From contig NZ_WVID01000018.1 of NCBI RefSeq assembly GCF_010091925.1, positions 1-64,000 of the forward strand: a DNA stretch of 64,000 nucleotides. The letters run 5' to 3'. This DNA is from Nostoc sp. B(2019). Lineage in GTDB: Bacteria > Cyanobacteriota > Cyanobacteriia > Cyanobacteriales > Nostocaceae. Positions 55,399 to 64,000 of this stretch are shown here, one piece after another. Within the stretch, counting starts at the first letter, position 1, and each line of letters opens with the position of its first letter. A program made the position numbers and the translations under genes. The notes under the pieces are model-generated. The model worked only from the letters and a program-made list of their open reading frames with translations, searched no databases and was not told where the DNA came from.

Positions 55399-57218
55399 TA
55401 ACAAAGCTGTTCGATTAACTCCATAATTTGTCGATAATACTGTGTATTTCCTTCCTGTAAATAGAGGTCGGCAGATTTTTTGAAATCGGCAATTGCTTGT
55501 TGATAGTCTCCTAAATTTTGGTGAATATCTGCTCGAACAATATAGGCTGAAGTCCAATGAGGCTGATATTGCAAAGCTTGGTTCAAGTCTACGAGTGCTC
55601 CTTGTAAATCTCCCAATAGAGAACGGCTACGACCTCGGTTGAACCAATCTTCAGCAAAGCTAGAATTGAGCGCAATAGCCTGATTGTAATCTTCTATTGC
55701 CCCTTGATAGTCTTGCAGAGCATAGCGAGCATTGGCGCGATCGCTGTAAAATGCAGCAGATTGAGGATTTATTTGCAAAGCTTGGGTATAATCTGCGATC
55801 GCACTCTCATAGTCTTCTAGGGCATAGCGGGTAGAACCCCGATTATAATAAGCCTCAACCAGATTGGGATTGAGTTGTAATGCTTGGTCGTAATCTGCGA
55901 TTGCTCCTTGTTCATCTCCCTGAAGGCGGCGAGCATTACCCCGATTACAGTATGCTTGGGAAAAGTCAGGAACAATCTCTATTGCTTGAGTGTTATCTTC
56001 AATTGCTCCTGGGAAATCTTGCAAAGCCTCGCGGGCAATACCTCGACCATAGTAGGCTGAGGCGAAGTTATGATTAATCTCCAATGCCTGATCGTAATCT
56101 TTAATTGCTCCTTTATAATCTCCTAAAGAACGACGAGCAGCGGCGCGATCGCAGTATCCTTCAGCTAGATGGGGATTGAGTTGTAATAGTCGATTGCTAT
56201 CTTCAATTGCACCTTGATAGTCTCCTAGTTGGCGACGAGCATTAGCCCGAAAGCCGTATACTAAAGCTAGAGTCGGATTTTCTTGCAATGCCTGATTATA
56301 ATCTGCGATCGCTCCTTGATAGTCCCCAAGGATGCTACGCACAAGACCCCGTTCGTAGTATGCTTGGATATCATCAGGATTTAGCTTCAGAGCTTGGTTA
56401 AAGTCTGTAATTGCGCGGTGATAGTCTTTGAGGTGAGAAAGAACAAGACCCCTGTTGTAGTAAGCTCCTGCAAAGCTGGGGTTAATTTTTAATGCATGGT
56501 TGTAATCTGCGATCGCGTTCTGATAATCTGCTAGAGCATAGTGGGTGTTACCTCGATTATGGTAAGCCTCTGCTAAATTGGGATCTAGCTGTAATGCCTG
56601 GTTATGATCAGCGATCGCTTCTTGATAGTTTCCTAAAATATAGTAAATATTACCCCGATTGCTATAAGCTGCGGCAAAATGAGGATACCACTGTAAGGCT
56701 TGTTGGAAGTCTGCAATTGCTCCTTGATAGTCGCCGCGATCAAAACAAGCTACACCTCGGTTATGGAATGCTTTGGCAATATCAAAATTAATATAGGTAG
56801 CTAACTGAGTACTATTTTCTATTGCTTGGTGATAATCTGCGATCGCTTTGTCATAATCTTCTAAAGCAAAGTAGGCATTACCCCGACTATGGTAAGATTC
56901 AGCCAAGTTGGGATCGATTTGTAATGCTTGGTCATGATCGGCGATCGCTCCTTCGTAATCGGCTAAAAAGTAACGAGCATTAGCCCGGTGACAGTAAGCT
57001 TTAGCAAAATTAGGATTAATTTCTATTGCTTGATTAAAATCTGCGATCGCACCGCGATAATCTTTGAGTTGACCACTTAGAATAATAGCTCGGTTATGGT
57101 AGGCTTCTGCATAGTCAGGATTTAACTTGAGTGCTTGAGTGTAAGCTGCGATCGCTCCTTGATAGTCTCCTTGCAGATTATTGTTTAATCCTTGGTTGAA
57201 AAAATCTTCAGCATTCAT
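55398..57218 (-). CDS. TPR repeat protein (about 17 repeats)
   Basis: A 606-residue protein built almost entirely of 34-residue tetratricopeptide repeats, each of the form 'AYxNRGxxxxxLGDYQGAIADYNQALQLNP'. The repeats are very alike, for instance DYQGAIADYNQAL occurs several times. There is no signal peptide, membrane segment or attached catalytic domain. Such proteins act as protein-binding scaffolds. The C-terminus (LYLQEGNTQYYRQIMELIEQL) is a capping helix. Partner unknown. High repeat similarity may cause size variation by recombination. Confidence 0.9.
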   Translation of the reverse strand: MNAEDFFNQGLNNNLQGDYQGAIAAYTQALKLNPDYAEAYHNRAIILSGQLKDYRGAIADFNQAIEINPNFAKAYCHRANARYFLADYEGAIADHDQALQIDPNLAESYHSRGNAYFALEDYDKAIADYHQAIENSTQLATYINFDIAKAFHNRGVACFDRGDYQGAIADFQQALQWYPHFAAAYSNRGNIYYILGNYQEAIADHNQALQLDPNLAEAYHNRGNTHYALADYQNAIADYNHALKINPSFAGAYYNRGLVLSHLKDYHRAITDFNQALKLNPDDIQAYYERGLVRSILGDYQGAIADYNQALQENPTLALVYGFRANARRQLGDYQGAIEDSNRLLQLNPHLAEGYCDRAAARRSLGDYKGAIKDYDQALEINHNFASAYYGRGIAREALQDFPGAIEDNTQAIEIVPDFSQAYCNRGNARRLQGDEQGAIADYDQALQLNPNLVEAYYNRGSTRYALEDYESAIADYTQALQINPQSAAFYSDRANARYALQDYQGAIEDYNQAIALNSSFAEDWFNRGRSRSLLGDLQGALVDLNQALQYQPHWTSAYIVRADIHQNLGDYQQAIADFKKSADLYLQEGNTQYYRQIMELIEQLC

Positions 57219-58052
57219 GTAATTTCTTTGAGTTTTAATACTCCCTAGGGATTATTAGCAATATACTTTGGAAATCATCTATTCTAACTACATCGTGGCT
57301 GTTACTAGGATTTTAATCTTATTATGTGGATATCAGCTATCAAAAAAGTCTTCTTTGGCATCAACCTAACTCAGATATTATCTCAAAACAGGTAAACCAG
57401 AGCTTGAGCCGAGAACTCTTGGCAATTAGTCATGCAGAGGATTATTCAGTTGAGACATCTTAATAATCAGGTTTTTAACTACATTTCATGCATTAGTCTC
57501 TTTTTGCAGGTATCTCGATGAACTGCCTTACAGGGTGGCCACAATTTTATGCTTAGATCCGTCTTTAGATAGATTGTAGGCAATAGTGGATTTTTGGTAA
57601 TAGTATTGTCATAAAAGTTCCACAATTTCAACTAAATATACACAGCTAAAATCTAGTCTTTGTGATCATTCTGTATAGTTCGGCAAAGCTATTAAAGCCT
57701 TAAAATGTAATTTAGTATTTGTGTTCGCCTATACATAAGGCTTGTATTAAGGCAAAAAAATAATGCAACTTAGCTAAATAAGGGTTCAGCCAGAAGGTAG
57801 AGTCGAGGGGAGTATTGTACTTACTGAAGGCTTCGTTTTGTCGAATGCTTTGAGTAATTATTTTTCTAAATTTACCCTTGATTCAAATTTCGCTGTGCTT
57901 ACGGCAGGAGTTAGGAGTACAGACGCGAATAATCATGTCTGTACTTCATTTAGTTGCAAACTGCTGGACTTCGATAAATTTATTGACTTGCTGCTATAGC
58001 AAAAAATAGCTTGACAAAGCTGGTGAATTATCAGGAATAAGGAAAATTAAAA
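57219..58052. other. 834-bp divergent intergenic region
   Basis: It lies between the TPR gene and the multicopper oxidase. It includes a variant of the 20-bp palindrome, AGACGCGAATAATCATGTCT at 57921-57940, extended by AGTACAGAC/GTCTGTACT arms (57916-57945). No coding sequence is supported; the last 60 bp, including TTGACAAAGC and an AAGGAAAA RBS-like run before the ATG, is the oxidase leader. Confidence 0.5.
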
Positions 58053-60125
58053 ATGTTTACCAGAAGACAATTTCTCCAAACAGGTGTTGCTGCTGGTGGT
58101 GGCTTAGTTATAGTAAACGCTTTGGGTCAATTAACTAACGCTGCAACTCCATCTTTAGATCCCAACTCTATACCCAAATACGTGACATCATTTGTAATTG
58201 CGCCAGCAATGCCACGTACTAGTAAAGTTAAGGGCAAGAAGATTCATGCAGACATTGATTATTATGAAATTGCTGTGCGCCAGTTTCGGCAGTATATCTT
58301 ACCGGAAAGTATGGGTAAGCAGACGACTGTTTGGGGTTATGGTTCTGTAAACCATCCTGGCACTTTCAACTACCCAGCTTTCACAATTGAAGCCGAGTTT
58401 AATAAACCAGTAAGGGTGAAATGGATTAACCAACTAGTTGATACGCATGGCAACTACCTACCGCATCTATTACCAGTAGACCCGACTTTGCACTGGGCTA
58501 ACCCTCCAGGTGGTAGGAAAAACCGTGACAGCCGACCGATGTTTAACACAACATCAGAGAGATACACAGGCCCAGTACCGATTGTTACTCATCTCCACGG
58601 CGCTCACACTCATGACTTCAGCGATGGCTATGCGGAGGCATGGTTTTTACCTAAAGCGAAAAATATTCCTAGAGGCTATGCCAAAAAAGGTACATGGTAC
58701 AAGTTCTTTGAACACAAATTTAAAGATGAATATGGCTATGCTTGGGATAATGGCACAGCCACCTTCCAGTACCCTAATGACCAGCGTGCAGCTACTTTGT
58801 GGTATCACGATCACACTGTGGGTTTGACTAGGCTTAATGTCTATGCTGGCCCTGCTGGCTTCTATATTCTGCGTGGTGGGAATGATGACTTACCTCCAGG
58901 GACACTGCCGGGGCCAGCACCAGCTTTGGGTGATGCACCTGGAAAAAAATATTATGAAATTGCGATCGCAATTCAAGACCGCTCGTTTAATGCTGATGGT
59001 TCGCTATTCTATCCAGATACTCGTGCGGACTTTGACGAACCGCCATTTACCGGGCCGTATATCCCCTTCAGTGATGTGTCACCAATTTGGCATCCAGAGT
59101 TCTTTGGTAACACTATGGTGGCCAACGGCAAGACTTGGCCCAAACTAGATGTCGAACCCCGTCGTTATCGCTTCCGCTTCCTCAACGGTTGTGACTCCCG
59201 ATTTATCATCTTGAAGATGGTTACAGACCCCATCGCTTCCAGACCTGTTACACCGAGCTTACCTTTCTGGCAGATAGGCTCGGAGGGAGGATTCTTACCC
59301 GCGCCAGTCCAACTACAGCAATTACTCATGTCACCAGCGGAACGGGCTGATGTTATCGTTGACTTCACAGGTTTGCCTGTCGGTACTGAAGTTTACCTGA
59401 TTAACGAAGGCCCTGATGAGCCGTTCAGTGGTGAGGGTGGTTCTTTTGCAGACCCGGATACAACAGGTCAGGTGTTGAAATTTACAGTTGTACCACTAGC
59501 TAGTAAAGATACAAGCGTGCCGCCTGATCAACTTCATCTGCCAACTTATACGCCACTAGGTTCTGCAATTCGTACTAGAAGAGTCTCACTCAACGAAGAT
59601 GTGCCTCCACCCAATAACATACCAGTTGCACTGCTACTCGGTACTTTAGATGCTGGCGGTAATCCTGTACCACAACTATGGGATGACCCGATTACAGAGA
59701 ACCCTGGATTGAATGACACCGAAATCTGGGAAATTTACAACTTTACCGTTGATGTCCACCCCATCCATTTACACCAAGTACAGTTCGAGGTGGTCAACCG
59801 TCAACCTTTCAATGGGGATACACGCTCACCAGAACCTTGGGAGACAAGTCGTAAAGATATGGTCATTGCCTATCCAGGGGAGATTACCCGCATTAAGGCA
59901 ACATTCGACTTGCCAGGTAATTATGTTTGGCACTGCCACATTGTTGAGCATGAGGACAACGAGATGATGCGGCCGTACCGCGTGGGGCCATACCAAAAAG
60001 GCGCACCAGAACCTAGACCTTTCTCTGATGCTCCACCCAATTACACCAAACCTCGCCAACGCCGAGCAATTCAACGCCAGCGTGGAATATTAAGGGAAGA
60101 AAATATATGGGATACGCCAGAATAG
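58053..60125 (+). CDS. Tat-exported multicopper oxidase (CotA/bilirubin oxidase-like)
   Basis: A 690-residue multicopper oxidase. A twin-arginine signal is at the N-terminus (TRRQFLQTGVAAGGGLVIV). All four copper motifs are visible: HLHGAHTHDF (about residue 190), WYHDHTVG (about 250), HPIHLHQVQF (near 570) and HCHIVEHEDNEMM (near 630), the last with the T1 copper Cys, His and Met. The fold and motif wording resemble CotA-type laccases and bilirubin oxidases. It should act in the periplasm on phenols or metals; the natural substrate is unknown. Confidence 0.9.
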   Translation: MFTRRQFLQTGVAAGGGLVIVNALGQLTNAATPSLDPNSIPKYVTSFVIAPAMPRTSKVKGKKIHADIDYYEIAVRQFRQYILPESMGKQTTVWGYGSVNHPGTFNYPAFTIEAEFNKPVRVKWINQLVDTHGNYLPHLLPVDPTLHWANPPGGRKNRDSRPMFNTTSERYTGPVPIVTHLHGAHTHDFSDGYAEAWFLPKAKNIPRGYAKKGTWYKFFEHKFKDEYGYAWDNGTATFQYPNDQRAATLWYHDHTVGLTRLNVYAGPAGFYILRGGNDDLPPGTLPGPAPALGDAPGKKYYEIAIAIQDRSFNADGSLFYPDTRADFDEPPFTGPYIPFSDVSPIWHPEFFGNTMVANGKTWPKLDVEPRRYRFRFLNGCDSRFIILKMVTDPIASRPVTPSLPFWQIGSEGGFLPAPVQLQQLLMSPAERADVIVDFTGLPVGTEVYLINEGPDEPFSGEGGSFADPDTTGQVLKFTVVPLASKDTSVPPDQLHLPTYTPLGSAIRTRRVSLNEDVPPPNNIPVALLLGTLDAGGNPVPQLWDDPITENPGLNDTEIWEIYNFTVDVHPIHLHQVQFEVVNRQPFNGDTRSPEPWETSRKDMVIAYPGEITRIKATFDLPGNYVWHCHIVEHEDNEMMRPYRVGPYQKGAPEPRPFSDAPPNYTKPRQRRAIQRQRGILREENIWDTPE

Positions 60126-60133
60126 AATTTGTG

Positions 60134-60235
60134 TTATGAGTATTCCTCTGGAACCATCACATCTTGAGATTTAAGCCAATTGATCGCATTCTCTAAATAC
60201 ACCGTATTCCACAGAACATTAGAGAGATAACACTC
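60134..60235 (-). pseudogene. Probable C-terminal fragment of a Tn3-family transposase
   Basis: The - strand frame ends LSNVLWNTVYLENAINWLKS followed by QDVMVPEEYS and a stop. WNTVYLxxA and VPEEY resemble the conserved C-terminal region of Tn3-type TnpA proteins, where a HLSPL-type segment normally follows. Here the frame stops before it, and nothing upstream of the segment is recognisably transposase. It may be a decayed remnant. Confidence is limited because the match is short. Confidence 0.4.
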
Positions 60236-60312
60236 AGACGATCCGTTTGCAGGCTGATCGTGTTGTTCCACTCGAAGAATCTCAGAAGCAATACCATGAC
60301 TCCACAAAATTG

Positions 60313-60344
60313 GCGATCGCCTCCGGCGGGGCATAGCCCATCGC
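60313..60344. repeat. 32-bp HIP1-ended repeat
   Basis: This copy begins GCGATCGCCTCCGGCGGGG and ends CCCATCGC, the same 32-bp length as at 7298-7329 and, inverted, 14492-14523. Confidence 0.6.
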
Positions 60345-60387
60345 GGCACTTGTAAGACAATATTTCTCCTGGTAGAGTCTTGACCAA

Positions 60388-60482
60388 ATAATTATTAATT
60401 CATAATTCATAATTCATAATTAAATGGGTTCAGAGCTACCACTGATTGCAATTATGAATTAGTAATTATTAATTATGAATTA
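60388..60482. repeat. AT-rich inverted repeat near the replication gene
   Basis: TTCATAATTCATAATTCATAATTA and ATTATGAATTA units (starting near 60398) are arranged as inverted ends around a 60-bp centre, like the other GAATTA-type elements in the window. Confidence 0.55.
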
Positions 60483-60551
60483 AGTTGACTCATGTGATTT
60501 CTTCTTCAACTTTAGCTATTAGCTAGAGATTTCAATCTCTAGCTAATGGCG

Positions 60552-63500
60552 TCATACCTTTGATAACGGGATAGGCGTAGACACCATATAGTTCGCCTTA
60601 ACAGGCTTCGTTTGTATGATTTCAACCTTCCAGTCTGACGAATAATCAGTCACCTTGTAGCCATCACTCTTAACATGAGCCAGCATTAATTCGTCTCGTT
60701 GATACCAAACTGCAAATATTTTTTCTCTGCCATCATTGAGTGTTTCTGGATCGATTTGATAAACTTCGTTTATCCGCTTCAGCTTCAAACCCAACAAATT
60801 CAATAGTCGGCTGAGTATTTTTATTGCTGAAACTTGCTCTTTCTCACTATCTAAGTTAATGCCAAGTACTCTTTTGATATGTTTACTATGCTGAAAAGCA
60901 ACATTTTTTAGCAAGATTAAATCAGCATCGTTTTCAGTAAATCTTCGCTCTAATTCGAGAAACTGTAGCATTCCTAAAACTCTCATCGCTTCAACTTTGA
61001 GCGTGTAAGTTTTTAAATCTGGTAGAAAAACCTTCCCTTCACCCCACGATAATTGCTGATGCCATTCTTGCTGATCTCTGACATGAAAATACTCACTTTC
61101 ATGAGTTAGATAATAGTGAATTAACAGTTGACAATAATATCCTTGTTCATCTTGCAACTTCAGCATGGGAGTAACTTCTATCCCATACCTTTGTCTGAGA
61201 AGATATTTATTGATTTGGTTACGTTCTACATCAGTGAGAGAATGTTTAGCTAATAGCTGCTCATACTCTACGTAGTCGATATCCCTAGCTTTAGCTACAG
61301 CACTCGCTGCTGCTAATTGATTTTGCTGCTTAATTTCTTTAATTTTTCGCTTAATTTCTTTAGCTTTCTGGCGGCTTTGTACCCAATCTTTTTGGACTTT
61401 GACAATTTCTAAAATTAATCTTCTGCGGGTAGCTAAGTCATTGGGATCAGTCGCCATAAAAGCCAGGCGTAAATCTCGAATAATATTATTGTGAACAGCG
61501 TTACTTCGCATTTGAATTTGATGCCCATCAGCAATTAAACCATCTTGCATCGATTGACGGTAAAGGCGAATAGAAGCATTTACTCTTGCAGATAATTTTG
61601 CCCAAGTTCGCAAATGAATCGGATCATAAACTAAAGGCAAATCCACATCTATTTTATGTAGTGGACTCAGCAAAGCTAAGTTTTCTTTTTGATTTTCCTG
61701 ATACCAATTAGATAGCGATCGATAATTTGTGCTACCACTACCAATTAAGCCAATACCTCGCTTAGCACACCAGACAATACGCGGCACATCATCTCGTACT
61801 CTTGCTAATGCTTGTCGTGCTTCTGAGTCAGGAATTACCCCTTGAAAAACGCCGTAAACTCGGTCAAAGTGCTGGACATCAATACTAATTCCTGTACCAA
61901 GGCTAGGAGTCACAAAAACGCCATCATATTCAGATATTTTTTGATTAATAGCTGCTATAAAATCAACCGCTGCGTGACCAGGCGTGTTTGTCGTATGGCT
62001 ACTAACTACGAGGGTTTTAGGAAATTGCTGTCGTAGTTTTTGTAAGCGCTCTTTTAGATAACGTTCGATTGTTTCACAACTATAACGCCCAGAGCGACTA
62101 TCAGTAGTAACGTAGCATTTACGTCCTGCAAGTAAATCCAATTCCAGTTGGTGAATTAGCGGCGTTGGGTTAGGAGAATCATAAAAAGTAACGTCCCAAC
62201 CTTGTTGAGGTTTCCACTGATTTACAACCACCCAAGGCGCTAATTTAATTCCTGCTAAACCTTGCAAATATTCTAAAGAAACATCTGATAAATCAGCATC
62301 TTGAGCAATTACTAACCCTCCAGTGGTCAGAACTGTAGCAATTAGCTGCTGGAATAATTTTAGAATTTTGACACGTTTGTGTTTACAAGTATTACTGTTG
62401 AGTAGATGCCATAAAGATTGTTCTACTTCATCTAAAATTACTATCGCTCCGTGCCAATTATCAGGGTTAAGTTTCCAAATGGAATCAACGCATAATCCCA
62501 AAGAATGGAGCGGAGAGCGCGAGTGCAAAATTGGAGGAGTGGAGGAAAGTACTTTATAAGTTCCCCCCTTTCCCTCTCTTCCCCTCTCCCCATCTTCTTT
62601 AGCTATTCCCCATTGAATACCAATCTTTTCACACAAAAACCGTCCCAAAATAATTCTATGAGTAATTAATAAAACAGGTTGATTTCTACTTTTAGCTTGT
62701 TTAACAACGGCTTGCAATGCTGTAGTTTTACCCGTTCCTTTTGCTGACTTTACTCCTACCAATCCAGAAGTGGGGAAAGGGATTTCACCTATATAGGGAC
62801 GGTTGATGGTGAGCGTAGCCGGAATTGTTAACTCGGTGTGAGGTTTAGTTTGAGCAAGGTAAATTTCTAAATCAACGCTTTGACGATGAATTTTATCGAA
62901 AGCAGTTGCACCTTTGGCAACAATAAATTCATCAACCCCTTTTTCTATCCCTGGAAGTTCGACAACTTTAACCGAGCAATTTTTTTGCTGAAACAAACAA
63001 CCAAGTTGAGAAATAGCATTATTTATAGCAGCAGTTTTCTTGGGTTGAGTTTCAAAATCAAAGCAAATATAAAAGCTGCGTTTTGTAATAGCAAACTTCG
63101 CTAAGTCGGGAATCAGCTGACGACGGGTGACTTTGCCGAACTCATCTTTGACAACCCGATAACTGCTGGTAATTCCAGGAATACCAATGGCTGCATAGCC
63201 TTGTGTCAACAGCGCTGCTGCTTTCTTGACACCCTCGCAGATGATTAGGGGGATATTCTGTTGCATCACCCATTGCCAGAAGCCTTCAGCTTCGCCATCA
63301 GAGGTAATGCTGATATTGTCAGGCATGACTAGATTGTAACGCTGGGCAACTTGCTGCCATACTTGCAGCGATACCCGTAAACAAAACACTCGTGTTGATG
63401 TACTGGGGGGATGCTCGTATTTGACGAACTTACCATTGTTATTCTGCCGGGGTTTGTTTGGCTTAAAGCATCCCCACTCCATTGTTTGCCAATCATTTAG

Positions 63501-63734
63501 AGGATCTAGTCCAGAACACCACCAACCGCCTTCAGTAATATGAGCATAACGCTGCAACCAGCTATTTTTCACCATTCCCGTATTAGTGCGGGGGAGTAGC
63601 TCAGAAATCAACAGATACTCATAGGCAGTTACACCCTGGAAAGACCTAAAATTGAGCTGCGCCAGGTGTAAATCTATGCCACTGCTCTTGACTAATTCTT
63701 CAAGGTGTTGTGGGTGTAAATGTTGCAGATGCAT
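60552..63734 (-). CDS. CyRepA1-like replication protein (DUF3854 plus helicase)
   Basis: A 1060-residue protein of the type called plasmid replication protein CyRepA1 in cyanobacteria. Residues about 125-290 contain a DUF3854/Toprim-like primase region (PLIICEGVKKAAALL, IPGITSS, FYICFDFETQPKK with acidic residues). A helicase-type ATPase follows with Walker A KSAKGTGKTTALQ (about 325-337), LLITHRIILGRFL, and a Walker B-like IVILDEVEQS (about 430-440). The C-terminal third is helical and basic. A short Gly/Arg-rich insert sits after the Walker A region, encoded by repeat-like DNA near 62515-62590. It may start replication of an integrated element or plasmid; no other plasmid genes are seen in the window. 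Confidence 0.75.
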   Translation of the reverse strand: MHLQHLHPQHLEELVKSSGIDLHLAQLNFRSFQGVTAYEYLLISELLPRTNTGMVKNSWLQRYAHITEGGWWCSGLDPLNDWQTMEWGCFKPNKPRQNNNGKFVKYEHPPSTSTRVFCLRVSLQVWQQVAQRYNLVMPDNISITSDGEAEGFWQWVMQQNIPLIICEGVKKAAALLTQGYAAIGIPGITSSYRVVKDEFGKVTRRQLIPDLAKFAITKRSFYICFDFETQPKKTAAINNAISQLGCLFQQKNCSVKVVELPGIEKGVDEFIVAKGATAFDKIHRQSVDLEIYLAQTKPHTELTIPATLTINRPYIGEIPFPTSGLVGVKSAKGTGKTTALQAVVKQAKSRNQPVLLITHRIILGRFLCEKIGIQWGIAKEDGERGREGKGGTYKVLSSTPPILHSRSPLHSLGLCVDSIWKLNPDNWHGAIVILDEVEQSLWHLLNSNTCKHKRVKILKLFQQLIATVLTTGGLVIAQDADLSDVSLEYLQGLAGIKLAPWVVVNQWKPQQGWDVTFYDSPNPTPLIHQLELDLLAGRKCYVTTDSRSGRYSCETIERYLKERLQKLRQQFPKTLVVSSHTTNTPGHAAVDFIAAINQKISEYDGVFVTPSLGTGISIDVQHFDRVYGVFQGVIPDSEARQALARVRDDVPRIVWCAKRGIGLIGSGSTNYRSLSNWYQENQKENLALLSPLHKIDVDLPLVYDPIHLRTWAKLSARVNASIRLYRQSMQDGLIADGHQIQMRSNAVHNNIIRDLRLAFMATDPNDLATRRRLILEIVKVQKDWVQSRQKAKEIKRKIKEIKQQNQLAAASAVAKARDIDYVEYEQLLAKHSLTDVERNQINKYLLRQRYGIEVTPMLKLQDEQGYYCQLLIHYYLTHESEYFHVRDQQEWHQQLSWGEGKVFLPDLKTYTLKVEAMRVLGMLQFLELERRFTENDADLILLKNVAFQHSKHIKRVLGINLDSEKEQVSAIKILSRLLNLLGLKLKRINEVYQIDPETLNDGREKIFAVWYQRDELMLAHVKSDGYKVTDYSSDWKVEIIQTKPVKANYMVSTPIPLSKV

Positions 63735-64000
63735 AGGGCAAGGCGCGGGAGGAGGACGATGAGATCAAAACACTAACACGCATCTGCTAGTTATTCATAA
63801 GAGAGATTGCGAGGTCTTGATGATGCTTTTTTTACTTCGTTGCCGGAGATACATCGGTTAAGACTTCGGTGGGTTATTCTGCCTATTAGATTCCTGAAGT
63901 AATAATTTTGTATTGTGATATTTGTTTAGTGTTATTTTTTATTTATCAGTATATTTATCCGTTAAGGAATGCGATCGCCATAGGGTAACATCTTGCAAGA

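Overview
The window looks like chromosomal DNA of a filamentous, heterocyst-type cyanobacterium of the Nostoc/Anabaena group. The evidence is the very high density of GCGATCGC (HIP1) sites, the photosystem I assembly factor Ycf3, a high-light-inducible protein, cyanobacteria-only families (UPF0367, a CyRepA1-like replication protein), GTG/TTG starts, and many short dispersed repeats including heptamer tandem repeats. Species cannot be assigned from the sequence alone.

Layout. 0.4-7.1 kb: UPF0367 protein, an ECF-type ABC ATPase, a NYN-domain nuclease, tRNA-Asn, a MITE-like repeat beside a decayed acetyltransferase gene, rubredoxin, a BaiN-type flavoprotein, lpxD and an HdrB-like protein. 7.5-11.8 kb: acpP, fabF and tkt; acpP and fabF are separated by a 455-bp non-coding interval that folds into many helices and is the most unusual non-coding stretch here. 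11.9-15.5 kb: a VapC-type toxin pair, an SMP-30 lactonase, a Uma2 protein and a CSP41-like epimerase. 15.8-23.4 kb: a surface-polysaccharide block with a GT4 glycosyltransferase, two polyprenyl-phosphate sugar transferases, GDP-mannose dehydratase and GDP-fucose synthase; a dienelactone hydrolase, 5-formyl-THF cyclo-ligase and a sugar ABC permease are interspersed. 23.7-27.7 kb: a giant Hsp70-like protein. 28.9-31.6 kb: a Crp/Fnr regulator, a DUF2232 membrane protein and a CobT-family protein.

32.6-34.1 kb: a TetR regulator divergent from a COQ4-family gene, with two copies of a near-palindromic operator between them. 34.3-44.9 kb: mostly housekeeping (two glutathione-transferase-fold proteins, gatC, ycf3, SRAP peptidase, DUF167, DUF2809, DUF2231, DUF2993, hemerythrin, aroA, thioredoxin-like, Hlip). 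45.1-50.4 kb: nucleotide metabolism (thyX, dcd, an adenylate-kinase-like gene, rph) with a DUF433 antitoxin and a nonsense-mutated toxin, a CobO-like protein lacking its P-loop, and pgl. 50.5-57.2 kb: zinc-ribbon/FHA protein, M50 peptidase, a double-glycine-leader Gly/Tyr-rich peptide, D-lactate dehydrogenase, an NTF2-like exported protein and a TPR protein made almost wholly of repeats. 58.0-63.7 kb: a Tat-exported multicopper oxidase, a probable Tn3 transposase remnant and a 1060-residue primase/helicase-like replication protein of the CyRepA1 type.

Functionally, acpP-fabF supplies acyl chains (also used by LpxD for lipid A-type acylation), the gmd/fcl block makes GDP-fucose for a polymer started by the sugar transferases, and thyX/dcd feed dTTP synthesis. 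The most interesting candidates are the structured RNA between acpP and fabF, the Gly/Tyr peptide precursor, the TetR-COQ4 switch, the P-loop-less CobO homologue, the Hsp70-like fusion and the replication protein. All product calls rest on motifs and family memory, not on database searches.
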